NCBI GenBank assembly: GCA_963676655.2
Contig: CAXXKX010000004.1
Span: 496,001 to 560,000, forward strand
Source of the DNA: G963676655 sp963676655
GTDB taxonomy: Bacteria; Verrucomicrobiota; Lentisphaeria; Victivallales; Victivallaceae
Direction: 5' to 3'
DNA: 64,000 bases
Shown here: positions 17,330 to 24,647 of the stretch, one piece after another
How the letters are laid out: each line of letters opens with the position of its first letter
Position numbering within the stretch: the first letter of the stretch is position 1
Program-made: the position numbers and the translations under genes
The notes under the pieces: generated by a model
Database searches by the model: none
Told to the model about the DNA's origin: nothing
Seen by the model: the letters and a program-made list of their open reading frames with translations, nothing else

Positions 17330-18429
17330 TGTATACTTTAAAGTTTCCGGGAAAAATGTTTTTTGGCGACGGCTCAATCGGCCAGCTGCCGAAACTGGTC
17401 GGTTCCGACTTACGCGTTTTGCTGGTGACCGGCAAGCATGCCGCAACCGGCGGTCTGCTTGAGCGTCTGCAGGCGCTGCTTGCCGACCGTGCTTTACGTT
17501 GTGAAGTTGGTATTCCGGCTGAACCGGAACTTGGTGATGTCGATCGCCTGATCACTGCCGGACGGGAGTTCATGGCCGATATCGTAATTGCGGTCGGCGG
17601 CGGCAGTGTGATTGATACGGCTAAAGCGGCCGCGGCGATAATTCCGGCTGGCGGTCTGTGTCGCGATTATTTCTATGCGGAAAAAGAGATTACTCAAAAA
17701 GGTTTGACCTTTATTGCCGCTCCCACAACCAGCGGGACGGGGGCGGAGATAACTCCCAATTCGGTTTTAATCGATCCCGCCAACGGAATAAAAAAATCAA
17801 TTCGGCATGATACAATGTTTCCGGATTTTGCTATTGTTGACCCCGAACTTACCTGGAGCTGTCCGGCCGAACTCTCCGCTGCCAGCGGTTTGGACGCCTT
17901 TACCCAGGCGGTGGAGTCGTATATCTCGCGCGGCGCGAGCAATCCCTCCCGGGCTTTGGCCAGACGTGCGGTCGAGCTGATTTTTCCGGCGTTGCCGAAA
18001 GTCTGCGTTAATCCCGGAAACCGGGTCGCCAGGAGCGATATGGCCGAAGGCAGTATGATCGCCGCGATGGCGTTTACCCAGAGCAGTCTCGGCGCGGTGC
18101 ATGGCATCGGCCACCCGCTTGGCAGTGTTTTGCATGTGCCGCACGGTAAGTGCTGTGCGATCTTGCTGCCGAAAATCTTGAAATGGAACTATCCGGTTTG
18201 CAAAAAGGAGTTGGCGCAACTTGCATACGCGCTGTGTGTTAATGATTTTATCGAGAACGTTGAAGAACTATGCTGCGAACTCAAGATGCCAGCTAATTTC
18301 CGCGATTACGGCTTGAAAGAGGAGCATTTTGATTTTATCGTTAAAAACTGTCGCAGCGGCAGTATGCGCAGCAATCCCCGCGAAATGAGCGATAACGACG
18401 TGATAAACTTACTTCGGAGCTTACAGTAA
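17329..18429 (+). CDS. Iron-containing alcohol dehydrogenase family protein
   Basis: 366 aa group III (Fe-ADH) dehydrogenase. The NAD-binding motif is VIAVGGGSVIDTAKA (about residues 85-100), then APTTSGTGAE; the metal site is in LDAFTQAVESYIS and AVHGIGHPLGSVLHVPHG. In FucO-type enzymes the metal ligands are Asp, His, His, His; here the first His (DALTH) is Gln, a replacement also known in one branch of the family. The reaction would be NAD(P)-linked alcohol/aldehyde interconversion. Translation is coupled to the MetH-like gene upstream, suggesting that both act on the same C1 or small alcohol route, which is inference. It overlaps the convergent HemW-like gene by 9 bases. Confidence 0.9.
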   Translation: MYTLKFPGKMFFGDGSIGQLPKLVGSDLRVLLVTGKHAATGGLLERLQALLADRALRCEVGIPAEPELGDVDRLITAGREFMADIVIAVGGGSVIDTAKAAAAIIPAGGLCRDYFYAEKEITQKGLTFIAAPTTSGTGAEITPNSVLIDPANGIKKSIRHDTMFPDFAIVDPELTWSCPAELSAASGLDAFTQAVESYISRGASNPSRALARRAVELIFPALPKVCVNPGNRVARSDMAEGSMIAAMAFTQSSLGAVHGIGHPLGSVLHVPHGKCCAILLPKILKWNYPVCKKELAQLAYALCVNDFIENVEELCCELKMPANFRDYGLKEEHFDFIVKNCRSGSMRSNPREMSDNDVINLLRSLQ

Positions 18430-19455
18430 TACCGTTGCGACGTCATCCCAGAATAACAGGCCCTCTGTCGTGAGTTTGATCTGTTGGGAATTTATATCGG
18501 CAAATTCTTGTAACACCGGCAATTCCAGCAAATCTTTCCACTGTATCTTTTCCGGTAAAGCACAACTTTCCCATTGTTCACGTGTCCAGCCGCCAACCGT
18601 ACGCAAGCCCATGACGAATACTTCAAAGTTGCGTTTGCCAATTGGCAGTTCATCGGTTTCAGCCGGTACGCCATCCATCCAGTCCCTGATCGAAGAGACT
18701 TCAGTCTTTCTGACGATGCCGTCAAATGAACAGGCGGCGGGACCGAAGCCGGAATAGGTCCCGCCGTGCCAGACATACATATTGTGTCTGCATTCACAGC
18801 CCGGAACGGCATAGTTGGATACTTCGTAACGTCTGATGCCGTGTGAGGCCAGAAATTCCCCAGCCAGATGCCACATCCGGGTTTCAAGCTCGTCATCTTC
18901 GCGATGTTCGGCAAAAAGAGCGGACACTTCTTCCGCAGTCAGGGCATAACATGAGATATGTTTTATACCGTAATCGACGGCGGTTTCCAGATCGTTCAAA
19001 AAGTCTGCTTCAGTTTGACCTGGAATACCGTAAATCAGGTCGATGTTGGAAGGCTGGAGCAGTTCAATCGCATTCTCGATCGCGGCGTCTCCGGCGCGGC
19101 GGCCAAGACGCTGTCGCAACCCGGCATTGAAAGACTGAATTCCAAGGCTGATTCGGTTGGTAAAGGTTTTGATCAGTTCCGCTTTCTCAGGGGTAATGGT
19201 TTCCGGATTGCACTCGATAGAGGTTTCATTTTCGGCGACGGGAATCATCCTGAACAGCCGTTCCAACTGAATCGGCGGAAGCAGGGAAGGGGTCCCGCCG
19301 CCAAGAAATACGGTATCGGCGGTTTTTACGGTCAGTTGAGCTTCCAGTTTGTCGAGATATGGTTCGATCAGAGAATGGTCTGTCTCTGAATAAAATGCGC
19401 AGTACCCGCACTTGGACGCACAGAACGGGACATGAATGTAAATATTGTCATTCAC
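18421..19455 (-). CDS. hemW: Radical SAM protein, HemW (coproporphyrinogen oxidase-like) family
   Basis: 344 aa. The radical-SAM cluster is C12-x3-C16-x2-C19 (HVPFCASKCGYC) followed by Phe, as in HemN/HemW. Later features are FLGGGTPSLL (about 50), SIECNPET, RISLGIQSF, DLIYGIPGQTEADF and the HemW-type C-terminal helical domain (RRYEVSNYAVPGCECRHNMYVWHGGTYSGFGPAACS). HemW is now considered a heme chaperone rather than a true oxidase, and true HemN is longer (about 450 aa). It starts 8 bases inside the end of the aldo-keto reductase gene, so it is the last gene of the Fe-S block. Confidence 0.9.
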   Translation of the reverse strand: MNDNIYIHVPFCASKCGYCAFYSETDHSLIEPYLDKLEAQLTVKTADTVFLGGGTPSLLPPIQLERLFRMIPVAENETSIECNPETITPEKAELIKTFTNRISLGIQSFNAGLRQRLGRRAGDAAIENAIELLQPSNIDLIYGIPGQTEADFLNDLETAVDYGIKHISCYALTAEEVSALFAEHREDDELETRMWHLAGEFLASHGIRRYEVSNYAVPGCECRHNMYVWHGGTYSGFGPAACSFDGIVRKTEVSSIRDWMDGVPAETDELPIGKRNFEVFVMGLRTVGGWTREQWESCALPEKIQWKDLLELPVLQEFADINSQQIKLTTEGLLFWDDVATVLL

Positions 19456-20557
19456 CAGCTTGACTCAATGCTGCCGCCGTCTCTTTCAATTGCTTGATTA
19501 TCGGGATTTTCTGGGGGCATTTTTCTTCACAGACGCCGCATTCGACACATTCGCCGTCGTTCGCAGTAATATTGGCGTATTGTCGTTTGGCGTGTGCCGT
19601 CAGGCCATATACCTTGTGAGAGTTCATCGCGGAGAATCTTGCCGGGATATTCACTTCATGTGGACACGGCATACAATAACCGCAGCCGGTGCAGTACAAA
19701 TCGGCCAAACCGGCGGTGTGTTCCAGCAGAGCATTGAGTTTCTGCTGTTCCTCTTCTGTCAGGGGGCCTTTTGCAACCGCCGCCAGGTTTTCTTCCACCA
19801 TTTGCGGGGTGGTCATACCTGAGAGCGCAACATCAACGTCAGGATTGGACAGAACAAAACGTAATGCGAGGTCAACCGCGCTTTCGGCGGTTATATTTGT
19901 CGCGTCGCGCACAAAAGGCGGTATCTGCGTCAATCTGCCGCCGCCCAATGGTCCCATGACAACCGTTGCCAAACCCTTTTCACGGGCATAGGCCAGGCCT
20001 TCGGCGTTTTTGCGGTCAAGGTAGTTGTACTGGCAGGTAACCATTTCAAAGAATCCGAGGTCAATGATCTTTTTCATATTCTCCGGTTCGTCATGGAACG
20101 AAAAACCGATATGACGAATCAGTTTTTCCTCTTTGGCTCGGAGCATGTCGCTGAGCCAGCCGGTTTTTTCATCGACCTCGTGAAAATTATCGAAGCCGAT
20201 GCCGTGGAAACAATAAAAATCCAGGTAATCGGTATCCAACTTGATTAACTGATGCTCCAGCATGCGCCGCAAATCGCCGGGATTTTTTGTTCGCATTTTA
20301 GTCGCTTTGGTGTTCAAAATGACCTTGTCGCGAATTCCTTTCAGGGCTTTGCCTACAGCGGTTTCGCTTTCTTTGGCGCAATACATGAAGCCGGTATCGA
20401 AATAGTTGATCCCTTTGTCATAGGCATGACGAATGGTTTCAACCGCTTTGTCCAGATCGACAAAATCTTCATCGCCGATATTGACCATCGGCAACCGCAT
20501 GGCGCCGAAACCCAAAGGCATGACTTTGACGCCGGTTTTTCCAAAATCCTTAATCAT
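19448..20557 (-). CDS. Aldo/keto reductase with C-terminal 4Fe-4S ferredoxin domain
   Basis: 369 aa. The AKR TIM barrel occupies residues 1-280 with the usual tetrad D54, Y59, K84 and H118 (NYFDTGFMY, LNTKATK, FYCFHG). Two Cys clusters follow: CTGCGYCMPCP and CVECGVCEEKCPQKIP, which would bind [4Fe-4S]. Proteins of this layout are common in anaerobes and probably use ferredoxin-type electrons; the substrate is unknown. It overlaps the HemW-like gene by 8 bases and the cysteine desulfurase gene by 8 bases, which fits delivery of Fe-S clusters by the upstream NifU/NifS. Confidence 0.92.
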   Translation of the reverse strand: MIKDFGKTGVKVMPLGFGAMRLPMVNIGDEDFVDLDKAVETIRHAYDKGINYFDTGFMYCAKESETAVGKALKGIRDKVILNTKATKMRTKNPGDLRRMLEHQLIKLDTDYLDFYCFHGIGFDNFHEVDEKTGWLSDMLRAKEEKLIRHIGFSFHDEPENMKKIIDLGFFEMVTCQYNYLDRKNAEGLAYAREKGLATVVMGPLGGGRLTQIPPFVRDATNITAESAVDLALRFVLSNPDVDVALSGMTTPQMVEENLAAVAKGPLTEEEQQKLNALLEHTAGLADLYCTGCGYCMPCPHEVNIPARFSAMNSHKVYGLTAHAKRQYANITANDGECVECGVCEEKCPQKIPIIKQLKETAAALSQAGE

Positions 20558-21746
20558 CTTCTTTCCAATATGGTGACATTTTTCTCAGAGTTTTGATAAT
20601 CGGCGGCATCTTTTCCAAAACAAAATCCACTTCGTCCTGCGTGTTGAAACGTGACAGGCTGAACCGGATCGTGCCGTGTGCCGAGCTGTACGGCAGCCCC
20701 ATCGAACGCAAAACGTGTGACGGTTCCAGACTACCGGTCGTACACGCGCTGCCGCTTGACCCGCAGATTCCGAACTGGTCCATCAGCATCAGGATCGCTT
20801 CGCCTTCAATCTGGGTGAAGCTGATCGAACTGGTGTTAGGCAAACGATGTTCGAGGTCGCCGTTGGTATGGGTCTTGGGGATTCGCTCAAGCAAACCCTG
20901 TTCCAACCGGTCGCGCAGATTGCGAACATAAGTATTTTCGATCTCCATGTTTTTCATGGCCAGTTCACATGCTTTGCCGAGAGCGACGATCGAAGCGGTA
21001 TTTTCCGTCCCGCCGCGCCTGCCGCGTTCCTGGTGTCCGCCGACCATCATCGGCCGGAACCGGATGCCGCGCCTGACGTAAAGCGCGCCGATGCCCTTGG
21101 GCGCATGCAGCTTATGTCCTGAAAGACTGAGCATGTCGATATTCGAGTTCGCCATATTGATCGGAATTTTGCCGACTGCCTGGACCGCGTCGGTATGAAA
21201 CAACGCGCCGTAACGGTGAGCTATTTCCGCGATCTCTTCGACCGGGTATACATTGCCGATCTCGTTATTTGCCCACATGACTGAAACCACGGCGGTTTCT
21301 TCGTCCACCATGTCCTCAAGCGCATCCATGTCGATCCGGCCTTTTTTGTCGACCGGAACATACGCGACCGTATGGCCGTGGCGCTCGAGTTCTTTGCCGA
21401 CATTAAGTACGGCGGGGTGTTCAACCCGGGAAATGACTGCTTTGCGCTTCTTAGGACATGTGAGCAAGGCGCTGTTGATGGCCGCGTTATCGCTTTCAGT
21501 GCCGCAACTGGTAAAAATAATTTCCGTATTCTCACCATGTTTTTCGTCAATGTAATCGGCCCCGAGCAGCGCCGCAACCTGGGCGCGGGCTTTCTTTATA
21601 TGGGCCGCGACTTCGCCGCCGAAACGGTAGATACTTGAAGGATTGCCGTATTGTTCGGTCAGGAACGGGCGCATCGCCTCAAATACTGCAGGATCCACCG
21701 CAGTGGTGGCGTTATTATCAAAATATATTACTTTTCGCTCATTCAT
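20550..21746 (-). CDS. nifS: Cysteine desulfurase, NifS type
   Basis: 398 aa class V aminotransferase-fold enzyme. Start set at ATG 21746 with AAGGGG 6 bases upstream; the longer frame to 21770 would overlap nifU by 14 bases. PLP-binding Lys is K212 (SLSGHKLHAPKG), the DNNATT motif is near the N-terminus, and the persulfide Cys is C335 in SSGSACTTG. It releases sulfur from cysteine as a persulfide and passes it to a scaffold. It lies directly after nifU, so the pair would build [2Fe-2S] and [4Fe-4S] clusters. No nitrogenase genes are near, so this is a housekeeping or anaerobic Fe-S system. Confidence 0.95.
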   Translation of the reverse strand: MNERKVIYFDNNATTAVDPAVFEAMRPFLTEQYGNPSSIYRFGGEVAAHIKKARAQVAALLGADYIDEKHGENTEIIFTSCGTESDNAAINSALLTCPKKRKAVISRVEHPAVLNVGKELERHGHTVAYVPVDKKGRIDMDALEDMVDEETAVVSVMWANNEIGNVYPVEEIAEIAHRYGALFHTDAVQAVGKIPINMANSNIDMLSLSGHKLHAPKGIGALYVRRGIRFRPMMVGGHQERGRRGGTENTASIVALGKACELAMKNMEIENTYVRNLRDRLEQGLLERIPKTHTNGDLEHRLPNTSSISFTQIEGEAILMLMDQFGICGSSGSACTTGSLEPSHVLRSMGLPYSSAHGTIRFSLSRFNTQDEVDFVLEKMPPIIKTLRKMSPYWKEDD

Positions 21747-21756
21747 GATTCGCCCC

Positions 21757-22602
21757 TTATACGCTTTCAACCGTCAATTCTTTGGCGACGAATTCGCGCA
21801 GTTTATCCTGAACCACATGTTTCAGGGTTACCGATGCGGTCGGACAAGTTGCGCAACGGCCTTTAAGTTTAACCAGTACATTGGCCCCGTCGACATTTAT
21901 CAGTTCGATACTGCCGCCGTCCTGTTCCAGCATGGGTTTTATTTCATTATCAATAACCTGCTGGACTTTGATTACTTTCTGGACCAGCGGGAGTGCGGCA
22001 AAACCGGTCACTTCCTCTTCCTCTTCGACGTGAGGTTTGTTCCAGATTCCGTCGAGGATTTCCTGGATATCGTCCAGACAAGAACCACAGGCTCCGCCGG
22101 CCTTGCAGTAATTAGTTACATCTTCAGCCTTTGTCAGGCTGTTTTCCTTGGCGATGTGACGGATTTTCGCGTCAGTTACTCCGAAACAGCGACAGACAAT
22201 TCGGCCTTCGTGGTCCTCATCCGCCTCGATAGTTTCGCCGCGATAGTTGGCGATAGCCGCCTGTAACGCTTCCATTCCCATAACCGAGCAGTGCATCTTT
22301 TCTTCCGGCAGTTCGCCGAGAAGATCAACGATGTCGCGATTGGTTACTTCCGCCGCTTCATCCAGCGTCATGCCGATAACAAGATCGGTCAGGGCTGATG
22401 ATGAGGCAATCGCACTGGCGCAGCCATAGGTCTGAAACTTAACGTCGCTGATCTTGCCTTCGTTATCAAGTTTCAAGTAGAGTTTCAAGGCGTCACCGCA
22501 AGATATATTGCCGACTTCGCCTATCGCGTCAGCATCTTCTATCTGTCCCACATTGTGAGGATTGAGAAAATGCTCCATTACTTTATCATTATAATCCCAC
22601 AT
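21757..22602 (-). CDS. nifU: NifU Fe-S cluster scaffold protein (three-domain form)
   Basis: 281 aa from ATG 22602 with AAGGAT upstream; the frame to 22668 is not supported by a ribosome site. Three domains are visible: IscU-like with C35, C61 and C105; a central [2Fe-2S] BFD-like domain with C137, C139, C172 and C175; and a C-terminal NifU/Nfu domain with C250-x2-C253 (LKGRCATCPTAS). This is the full NifU architecture. It should assemble transient clusters from sulfur supplied by the next gene, nifS, 10 bases downstream. Expected first gene of the operon nifU-nifS-akr-hemW. Confidence 0.95.
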   Translation of the reverse strand: MWDYNDKVMEHFLNPHNVGQIEDADAIGEVGNISCGDALKLYLKLDNEGKISDVKFQTYGCASAIASSSALTDLVIGMTLDEAAEVTNRDIVDLLGELPEEKMHCSVMGMEALQAAIANYRGETIEADEDHEGRIVCRCFGVTDAKIRHIAKENSLTKAEDVTNYCKAGGACGSCLDDIQEILDGIWNKPHVEEEEEVTGFAALPLVQKVIKVQQVIDNEIKPMLEQDGGSIELINVDGANVLVKLKGRCATCPTASVTLKHVVQDKLREFVAKELTVESV

Positions 22603-22769
22603 GATTTTATCCTTTTTTTGATAATGGTTATTATATTTATAAGATACAAGCAGAAAACGATAAAACAAGTATCTTTGAGGTATTTTTTACCATTAAAGCC
22701 GGAATCGAGCATTGCATTAATTCTTACTTTAAAGGTAATATATTGCAGGAGGGATAGTTGACAGTAGTC

Positions 22770-24326
22770 TTATTTTCTTTGTCCGAGGATCAGGCGAAAG
22801 CCGTGACTGCCGATGCGTCCGGAGGAGTTTTTTGCGGTTCGGCTGTAAAATTCACATGGTGCTTTCATGCTGCCGGTGCCGCCGATACGCCAGGAAGCCC
22901 CCCGCCAGGCTTCAAATGAACCGTCTGAAGAAGACTTTATTGTTGCTTCCCAAAGGTTGCCGCCGACGCCATAAAGCCCCCAATCATTTTTTCCGCTTTC
23001 CTTGACCGGGCAGGTTACCGGGTATTTGTCGTTATAATATTCGATTTTGTGCCAGGGGCCGGCTCCGCTCTGATCGTGATAGTTGCCGTATTTGGGAGGC
23101 CAGGAATTGCCCCAGGGATATTTACGGTTATCTCCGCACTGGACAAACGCCTGCCATTCCTGACGGGTAGGCAGCGAATAGCGGAATCCCAACGGCAGAC
23201 GCCCCTGATCTTTTTCCAATTTAGTCAGCCAGTCGGCGTAAGTCTTGGCATCTGTAAAACTGATGAAGGCCGCAGGCTGCTCGTCGCCGTTCAATGAATA
23301 ATTTTTGTAGGCGCTGCTGTCATGCCCGGACTCAAGTTTGCGGTATTGAGCGTTTGTTACCTCGTATTTGCCGACCCAGCAATTCAATTCCTTGATCCAG
23401 ACAAATTCCATTCCGATTTTCGGGACAGTCCAGTCATATCCGGGGCGCGGCATTTTTACTGTTACAACCTGATCTTTTTTTGTTTTCACGTTTTTAGGAA
23501 TCTTGCTGCCCCAGTATTTAAGAATTCGAAATGCAGTTTTATTATCAATTGCATTCAAAGCCTTGTTGAGAATCCCGACCAGTTCCGGCCAGTCCTTGCG
23601 GATGCCAATTGCATTGACGGAGCCTCGCGATGCCAATTTACACTGGGCATGTACTCCAGGTATCCTTTTCATGGTAATTTCATAGAGGGCAACTGCCTGA
23701 TTTCCGGCGTAAGCGTCAGCCTTACCGTTGGCTACCGCATACAAGGCATCGGAGGTGGTTGGATATTCTTTGACTTTGACTTTCCCCCAGCGCCCCTTAC
23801 GAAAATCGCTTGCCAGGAAAAAACCTTTTTCAACGGCAATCTTTGAACCGGGAATGTCGTTGGTGGATGCATAAAACTTGCCTCGCTTTCCCTTTGAAAA
23901 AATGGTCTGCGGAACAATAACGTAAGGACGGGTAAAATTAAACCATTGCTGACGCTCAACGCGTGGAGTTATATCCATAAGTGCATCAAGACCGTTTTGT
24001 TTTTTTACCTTGTCAAAAATCTCTTTCCAGGCCCCCGGAACGATGACCAACCTGTTGCCCAGGCTTTTATTGAGTTCGGCAATGAAATCCACTCCGATTC
24101 CCTGAGGTTTTCCGTCATAGTCAATAAAATCCATTGGCGGCCAGTTTTTATTGATGCCGATTCTTATTTTTTTATGCGTCTTTAACCAGGCCAACTCTTT
24201 TGGTGTCAGGTTGAGCGGATTACCTGCTTCAGCTCCGATGCCTTCAGTCATTCCTGGTCCGATAAGGATAGTCAGAAACAGCAGACAAGTCAAAAGTGTT
24301 TTTCTATTTACAAACAGTATTTTCAT
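22770..24326 (-). CDS. Periplasmic solute-binding domain fused to FGE-sulfatase domain
   Basis: 518 aa; start at ATG 24326 with GAGGG 7 bases upstream. A signal peptide (about residues 1-33, ending near GIGAEA) is followed by a family 3 solute-binding fold (about 45-285: KKIRIGINKNWPPMDF, LDALMDITPRVERQQW, DALYAVANGKADAYAGN) of the kind found in amino-acid transporters and in sensor kinases. Residues about 300-518 are an FGE-sulfatase/formylglycine-generating fold (GKYEVTNAQY, LPTRQEWQAFVQ, GVGGNLWEA, HGFRLIL). The FGE part lacks an obvious catalytic Cys pair in the usual place, so it is probably a binding domain. It would be periplasmic. Neighbours are monocistronic-looking; a second FGE-domain protein lies 3 kb away. 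Confidence 0.85.
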   Translation of the reverse strand: MKILFVNRKTLLTCLLFLTILIGPGMTEGIGAEAGNPLNLTPKELAWLKTHKKIRIGINKNWPPMDFIDYDGKPQGIGVDFIAELNKSLGNRLVIVPGAWKEIFDKVKKQNGLDALMDITPRVERQQWFNFTRPYVIVPQTIFSKGKRGKFYASTNDIPGSKIAVEKGFFLASDFRKGRWGKVKVKEYPTTSDALYAVANGKADAYAGNQAVALYEITMKRIPGVHAQCKLASRGSVNAIGIRKDWPELVGILNKALNAIDNKTAFRILKYWGSKIPKNVKTKKDQVVTVKMPRPGYDWTVPKIGMEFVWIKELNCWVGKYEVTNAQYRKLESGHDSSAYKNYSLNGDEQPAAFISFTDAKTYADWLTKLEKDQGRLPLGFRYSLPTRQEWQAFVQCGDNRKYPWGNSWPPKYGNYHDQSGAGPWHKIEYYNDKYPVTCPVKESGKNDWGLYGVGGNLWEATIKSSSDGSFEAWRGASWRIGGTGSMKAPCEFYSRTAKNSSGRIGSHGFRLILGQRK

Positions 24327-24347
24327 CCAGATACCCTCATGCCTCAC

Positions 24348-24647
24348 AAATAAATCATGTTAATGATTTCAGTATAGAATACATTTTGAAAAGGAAAAAA
24401 TCAATAAGTGATTTTATTTAGAACCCGTGAATTATTTTAAATATATTGTAAGGTGCTTTTATTTAATTACTTGTATTTTAATCTTAAACTACATGCTGAT
24501 ATTTTTCAGAGCCTTAATATGAATTGATTCATTGGAATCATGGAAAATCGCCGGAGGAGTTTCTTGGTTGATCTTTTACCGGGTTTGTAAACTAATGCGG
24601 CAGGTACTATATTAAACAATGAATAAAATTACTTTAAAGTCATAAAA
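24348..24647. other. Divergent intergenic region
   Basis: A/T-rich spacer between two divergent genes. It must hold both promoters, but no box was clear enough to call. Confidence 0.4.

Noticed and set aside
20550..22602. Nitrogen-fixation island
   Set aside because: NifU and NifS are present but no nitrogenase or other nif genes; the neighbours are general Fe-S enzymes.
22770..24326. Second DGR variable region in the SBP-FGE protein
   Set aside because: Its C-terminal segment uses mixed codons and Lys/Ser-rich residues, without the C/T-ending pattern at the variable positions.
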